This document shows, one piece after another, positions 15,610 through 19,541 of a stretch of 19,541 nt of DNA. Positions within the stretch are counted from its first letter, which is position 1. The number at the start of each line of letters is the position of its first letter. The notes beneath the pieces are model-generated. The model saw nothing but the letters and a program-made list of their open reading frames with translations, was not told the origin of the DNA and did no database searches. This stretch comes from Dehalococcoidia bacterium. GTDB lineage: Bacteria > Chloroflexota > Dehalococcoidia > UBA3495. The translations under genes were made by a program, and so were the position numbers. The stretch spans positions 1 through 19,541 of the forward strand of contig JAPKDE010000024.1 in NCBI GenBank assembly GCA_028822675.1, given 5' to 3'.

Positions 15610-15618
15610 TGCTATAAT
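15610..15618 (+). promoter_or_regulatory. Extended -10 promoter for the AcoX-like/TSUP pair
   Basis: tgctataat is an exact TGnTATAAT extended -10. Transcription would begin near 15625, leaving a leader of about 80-125 nt before the AcoX-like start (ATG 15704 or TTG 15749). It lies in the gap just upstream of the amidase ribosome binding site on the other strand. Confidence 0.55.
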
Positions 15619-15748
15619 CGGGCCTGCCTGATGACCGGAGCAACTATGCCTCCGTACTTGTCACAAAGCGGCGATTTGAAATATTGGCGCAATTATAACG
15701 GCGATGCAGTTGGCGTACTACTCGTCTTTAGATACAGGAGACATCGAT

Positions 15749-16759
15749 TTGGGACTGGTAGGAATAATCGCAAACCCGGCTGCCAGCAAAGACATCAGGC
15801 GGCTCGTCGCTCAGGGGCGGGTGGTGCCCGATTGGGAGAAGGTCAACACGGTCAGAAGGGTCATGTTGGGCCTGCAATCGGTTGGCGCAACTCGCATTTT
15901 AGCCATGCCAGACAGTTCCAACCTGGTGATGCGCGCTGCCGATGACCCCAATCTTTCTTTAGACCTGGAGCTGGTGGACATGCCGGCCTTTTACTCGGAG
16001 GGTGACACGATCAAGGCGGCGGGGTTAATGGCCGAGCAGGGCGTTGACTGCCTGGTGACCCTGGGCGGTGACGGCACCAACCGAGCCGCAGTGGTGGGCA
16101 GCAAGAACATCCCCATGGTGGCCATCTCCACCGGCACCAATAACGTGTTCCCCTCCATGGTAGAGGGAACCCTGGCCGGTCTAGCGGCTGGCATGGTGGC
16201 CGAAGGTTGGCTGGACCTGGCCGACGTTTCGGTTGCCAGCAAGATTATGCACGTCTATGTGGACGGCGATCTGCGGGACATAGCTCTGATTGACGTGGCA
16301 CTTTCCAAAGAACGCTTTGTCGCCTCCAAAGCCATCTGGGATATTGAAACTCTGTTTGAGGTATTTCTCACCAGGTCAGAGCCTGCGTCCATTGGTCTAT
16401 CTTCCATTGGCGCACGACTTGAGGCGGTCTCGATGGCCGACGAAGGTGGTCTGCAGTACGGCATCGCCGACCCCGACGACCCAGGAACTGAAACTCGCAC
16501 CGTCTTGGCACCCATTGCCCCTGGCGTGGTGCCTCGGGTGTCCATCTCGTCGTGGCAGCGGATGGCTGACGGCGAACGGCTGACTATTGAGAGTCGTAAC
16601 TGCACTGTTGCTCTGGACGGCGAACGGGCCTTCTCAGTCAAGCAGTCCCAGGTGTTGGAAATGGAAGTAAGACGCAATGGCCCTCCCGTGATTGATGTGA
16701 GCCTTGCTCTGCATGTTGCGGCCAGCAAGGGAGTATTCAACCGGATCTCTGGGGATTAA
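15749..16759 (+). CDS. ATP-NAD/AcoX kinase family protein
   Basis: A 336-aa protein of the NAD-kinase-like superfamily, AcoX branch (named from acetoin catabolism clusters; biochemical role unproven). It opens GLVGIIANPAASKDIRRLV, the characteristic AcoX start. The nucleotide-binding motif GGDGTNR is at 106-112 and STGTNN at 127-132, matching the GGDGT and NxxN-type regions of NAD kinases. I choose TTG 15749, with AGGAG at 15736-15740 8 nt upstream, because the family similarity begins there. ATG 15704 would add 15 unrelated residues and lacks a ribosome binding site. No acetoin dehydrogenase genes (acoABC) are present, so an acetoin role is not supported. The exporter gene follows after 8 nt. 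It could be a kinase for NAD or another small molecule. Confidence 0.85.
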   Translation: MGLVGIIANPAASKDIRRLVAQGRVVPDWEKVNTVRRVMLGLQSVGATRILAMPDSSNLVMRAADDPNLSLDLELVDMPAFYSEGDTIKAAGLMAEQGVDCLVTLGGDGTNRAAVVGSKNIPMVAISTGTNNVFPSMVEGTLAGLAAGMVAEGWLDLADVSVASKIMHVYVDGDLRDIALIDVALSKERFVASKAIWDIETLFEVFLTRSEPASIGLSSIGARLEAVSMADEGGLQYGIADPDDPGTETRTVLAPIAPGVVPRVSISSWQRMADGERLTIESRNCTVALDGERAFSVKQSQVLEMEVRRNGPPVIDVSLALHVAASKGVFNRISGD

Positions 16760-16767
16760 GTCCCGAT

Positions 16768-17508
16768 TTGCTGACCGGCTACGAACTTTTCTTCTGCATC
16801 CTGATCGTCATCGCCGCCTCCACCGTCCTGGGCACGGTCGGCTTTGGCTTTGGCCTGGTCTCGGCGCCCGTGATGCTGATCTACCTGGAGCCGCAGCAGG
16901 CGGTGGTGGTGATCAACTGCCTGATTGGTCTGATGCTGGTAATGGTTTTGGTGCGCACCTGGCGTCAGTTGGAACTGCGAGCCAGCATGGGATTGGTGCT
17001 GGGCGGAGTGGCCGCTACCCCCATTGGAGTCCTGGCATTGAACGCCGCCAGCCCCAGCGTGCTGCGGATAACCATTGCCTTTGTGATCATCTTCCTGGGC
17101 CTGTTCAGTCTGAAGAATGTGAAACTGCCCTTTGCCCAGAATAAGGCCGCCGGCCCGCTCTTTGGATTTTTGACCTCTCTGGCGGTGACCACCATTGCCA
17201 TCGGCGGGCCTTTGGGCGCTATCTACGCCATCTCCCAGAATTGGAAGCCAGATACAGTCAGGGCAGCCCTGGCCCTGTTTTTCCTGACGTCCGATATCGT
17301 CGCCTTTGGACTCTACGCCGCCACTGGGCTGGTCAACCAAGACACGCTGATTAACATCGGGCTTTTGATACCGGGGTTGGTCATTGGATTTGGCCTGGCC
17401 GCCGTCTTGGTCAACCGGATCAACGACCAGATGTTTCGCCACGCTGTCATCGCAGTGATCGTCATTGCCGGCAGTGTGATGCTGTTCCGCGAGTTCAGCG
17501 GCGTCTGA
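16768..17508 (+). CDS. TSUP-family transporter (TauE/SafE-like)
   Basis: A 246-aa polytopic membrane protein with about seven to eight helices, of the TauE/SafE (TSUP) family. These proteins move sulfite, sulfoacetate, sulfonates or other small organic anions across the cytoplasmic membrane. The two-fold internal repeat of the family is visible: GTVGFGFGLVSAPVMLIYLEPQQAVV in the first half and the corresponding TTIAIGGPLGAIYAISQNWKPDTVRAALALFF in the second. TTG 16768 begins 8 nt after the stop of the AcoX-like gene and no in-frame ATG occurs before the first helix, so TTG with translational coupling is the likely start. With an SsuD-like monooxygenase about 4 kb away, sulfite export is an attractive but unproven role. 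Confidence 0.9.
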   Translation: MLTGYELFFCILIVIAASTVLGTVGFGFGLVSAPVMLIYLEPQQAVVVINCLIGLMLVMVLVRTWRQLELRASMGLVLGGVAATPIGVLALNAASPSVLRITIAFVIIFLGLFSLKNVKLPFAQNKAAGPLFGFLTSLAVTTIAIGGPLGAIYAISQNWKPDTVRAALALFFLTSDIVAFGLYAATGLVNQDTLINIGLLIPGLVIGFGLAAVLVNRINDQMFRHAVIAVIVIAGSVMLFREFSGV

Positions 17509-17580
17509 GCCGGGTATTCACCGGAATCGGACCCCTAACTTAGGCCATATTTTTGTAACGTCCGACTAAACGTGGCATTT

Positions 17581-17610
17581 TTGCAGGTAATCGTGGGTCG
17601 CCGGTATTCT
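17581..17610 (+). promoter_or_regulatory. Candidate promoter for the beta-helix gene
   Basis: ttgcag at 17581-17586 and tattct at 17605-17610 are 18 bp apart, a plausible -35/-10 pair about 30 nt before ATG 17639. Neither box is a consensus match. Confidence 0.3.
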
Positions 17611-17638
17611 TCCGACAACAGTTTTCTGCGGTTTAGTC

Positions 17639-19541
17639 ATGGATATCCCATCTCAATGTACAAAACGGTTAATTGACGGGGTTGGCGAAAAAAACCTAAA
17701 CTCCCTCTACCTACCCCTACGTGAGCACGCTGGCTCAGTCCTTCAAATACTAATAACCGTGAGCAAGAACGATAATGTTTTTAAACACGCCTTCTATACT
17801 GAACTGAAATTCCCTCGAATCTGGATATTGTTGGCAGCCACTTCCCTTCTGGTCCTTCTGGCTGCTTTGGTACCAAATGTCCAGGCAGCCACAATTACTG
17901 TCAACTAGCTCAATGACCCGGGCACCGGTGTTTGTGACAGTTCGGAATGTACCCTCCGTGAAGCTACTGATGCTGCAAGTAGTGGCGATACCATCGACTT
18001 CAATGTGACGGGGACAATTGACCTCTCTGACGGGGAATTGTTTATCAACACTAGCCTGACGATTACCGGGCCGGGTGCCGGTAGTTTGACTCTAGATGGG
18101 CTAAGAAGTAACCGGGCCTTTCACGTGTTCTCTGGTGATGTCAGCATTTCTGGAATGACAATTACCGGAGGCATTGAATCCGGTACTGGCGGCGGGATTC
18201 TCATGCGTTTCCCGGCCAGTCTAAACTTGTCTGACAGCGTAGTGACGGGCAACGCCGCCAATTATGGAAGAGGAGTCGGATCTTCGTCCCTTGAAACACT
18301 GACCATCAGTAACACTACGATTAGTGGAAATGAGGCGGTAGATGATGGCGCCGGAATTGCATCCATCAATGGTGGGACGGTGATAATTAGCGGCGGTTCC
18401 ATCCACACGAACTTTGCCGATAGTGATGGTGGTGGATTGTGGTCTTCTGGAGCCGTGACTATCTCGGACAGCAACTTTACCTTTAACCATGCAGGCGATG
18501 ATGGAGGAGGAGTCTCCTCAATTGGAAACAGTTCTTGGTCCCTAAGTAACAGCACGATTGAAGGAAATTCCGCTGGTAGAAACGGAGCAGGGCTCGACTT
18601 TCTTGGCACCACAGATTTTTCCCTCACCGATTCCACTATCAACGATAACTCTGCCAGCGGTAGCGGCGGAGGGATATTTTTAACGGGTTCAATTGCTGGT
18701 CTAGCGGTCAACAGTACTATCAGCAGCAACTTCGCCGGCGGTGGGATGAATGTGCTGAATTCCTCAGACCTCGTTTTGAAAAACGTCTCAGTTGCTAACA
18801 ACGTAGCCTTTGGCGATGGCGGAGGCATCGGCAACACCGGTTCAAGTTCCACCGTGGATTTGTTCAACACGATAGTTGCGGACAATACGGCCGGTTCAAG
18901 CGGTCCAGATTGTGTCGGTTCGTCCGACTCCAATGGCACCAACCTGATTGGAGACACCATCGGCTGTGGCTATAGTGCAGATGTTAGCGATGTCGTTAAC
19001 GCAGACGCCAAACTAGGTTCCCTGGCTAACAACGGCGGAACAACCAAGACACATGCGCTGTTAGTCAGCAGTCCGGCAGTGGACGCTGGTCATGCCAGCG
19101 TGTTCACCTCCGTAGACCAGCGCGGTATTTCTCGACCTCTGGACGGCGATGCCAACGGCAGTTCTGTTAGTGATATTGGCTCCTTTGAAGTTAATGACGC
19201 TGACTATGACGGCATTCTCAACCCGAGCGACAACTGTCCAGTCGACCCAAACGCAGGCCAACTCGACACCGACGGAGACGGCTTGGGTGATGCTTGTGAC
19301 CCCGACACCGACGGAGACGGTCTCTCAGACGTTGATGAATCAACCGCTGGTTCAGATCCGCTGGATCCAGATACCGACGGTGATGGACTCTCAGACGGCG
19401 ATGAGGTTTCTATCCACGGGACCAACCCCAACGACTCTGATTCGGATACCGATGGTTTGTCTGACGGAGCAGAGGTAAATAGCTACGGCACCGATCCCTT
19501 GAACCCCGACTCAGATGGCGACTCGTTGGTGGATGGCGCTG
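17639..19541 (+). pseudogene. CSLREA / parallel beta-helix / TSP3-repeat surface protein, interrupted by TAG, 3' end outside window
   Basis: One frame runs from ATG 17639 to the window edge, broken only by TAG at 17906-17908. A long leader ends in a signal helix (IWILLAATSLLVLLAALVPNVQA), then ATITVN-stop-LNDPGTGVC and SECTLREATDAASSGDTIDF, a CSLREA domain split by the stop. About 300 residues of Gly/Asn-rich parallel beta-helix rungs follow (DGAGI, DGGGL, DGGGV, GSGGGI with TISGN/TIEGN turns). A choice-of-anchor-Q-like block comes next (LGSLANNGGTTKTHALL ... SPAVDAG ... DQRGISRPLDGD ... DIGSFE). From about 19195 there are calcium-binding thrombospondin-3-type repeats (DTDGDGL, DPDTDGDGLSD). 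Expected to be a secreted or cell-surface adhesin or carbohydrate-binding protein. The remaining frame after the stop is intact for 1.6 kb, so the lesion is recent, suppressed, or an error. Confidence 0.8.

Noticed and set aside
18221..18960. Minus-strand ORFs opposite the beta-helix gene
   Set aside because: They are antisense shadows of a Gly/Ser/Asn-rich repeat protein, giving Pro/Ser-rich frames with no motifs.

Overview
The window looks like a piece of a Chloroflexota genome of the marine SAR202 / Dehalococcoidia type. This is inferred from gene content, not from a marker gene: a family III CoA-transferase, a CitE-like lyase, amidohydrolase and amidase genes, an SsuD-like flavin monooxygenase, an ADP-forming acyl-CoA synthetase, CtaG and a CSLREA-type surface protein. 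Most genes are moderately GC-rich with clear GGAGG-type ribosome binding sites. Starts include ATG, GTG and probably TTG. No rRNA, tRNA, CRISPR array, integrase or transposase was found.

Layout. (1) 154-4177, plus strand: CoA-transferase, CitE/HpcH-type lyase, PtpB-like tyrosine phosphatase and amidohydrolase-2, which reads as an acid-catabolism cluster. (2) 4244-6430, minus strand: fused ADP-forming acyl-CoA synthetase, convergent with cluster 1 and divergent from an alpha/beta hydrolase (6527-7258). (3) 7413-8812: two tandem paralogues, each with an internal duplication of an EthD-like dimeric alpha/beta-barrel unit, separated by a perfect 14-bp hairpin. (4) 8918-11595: a zinc/cadmium-type CDF exporter, then a YtkA/FixH-like membrane protein with a CtaG-type cytochrome oxidase assembly factor. 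(5) 11820-12920: LLM flavin monooxygenase. (6) 12930-14140: an AT-richer patch with a broken DUF3800 gene (one nonsense codon, two apparent 1-base deletions) and a small membrane ORF with no valid start. (7) 14180-15595, minus strand: amidase-signature hydrolase, divergent from an AcoX/NAD-kinase-like gene that is close-coupled to a TSUP (TauE/SafE) exporter. (8) 17639 to the window end: a secreted CSLREA / parallel beta-helix / choice-of-anchor-Q / thrombospondin-3-repeat protein interrupted once by an in-frame TAG.

How the genes fit together. Regions 1, 2, 5 and 7 suggest uptake and CoA-dependent breakdown of varied organic acids, lactones, amides and possibly organosulfur compounds. The ADP-forming synthetase could recover ATP from acyl-CoA. 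Region 4 concerns metal handling and cytochrome oxidase maturation. The least explained elements are the tandem two-domain paralogues with their hairpin, short tandem repeats that start at or just after several stop codons, a double hairpin at 11627-11688, and the stop-interrupted genes in regions 6 and 8.
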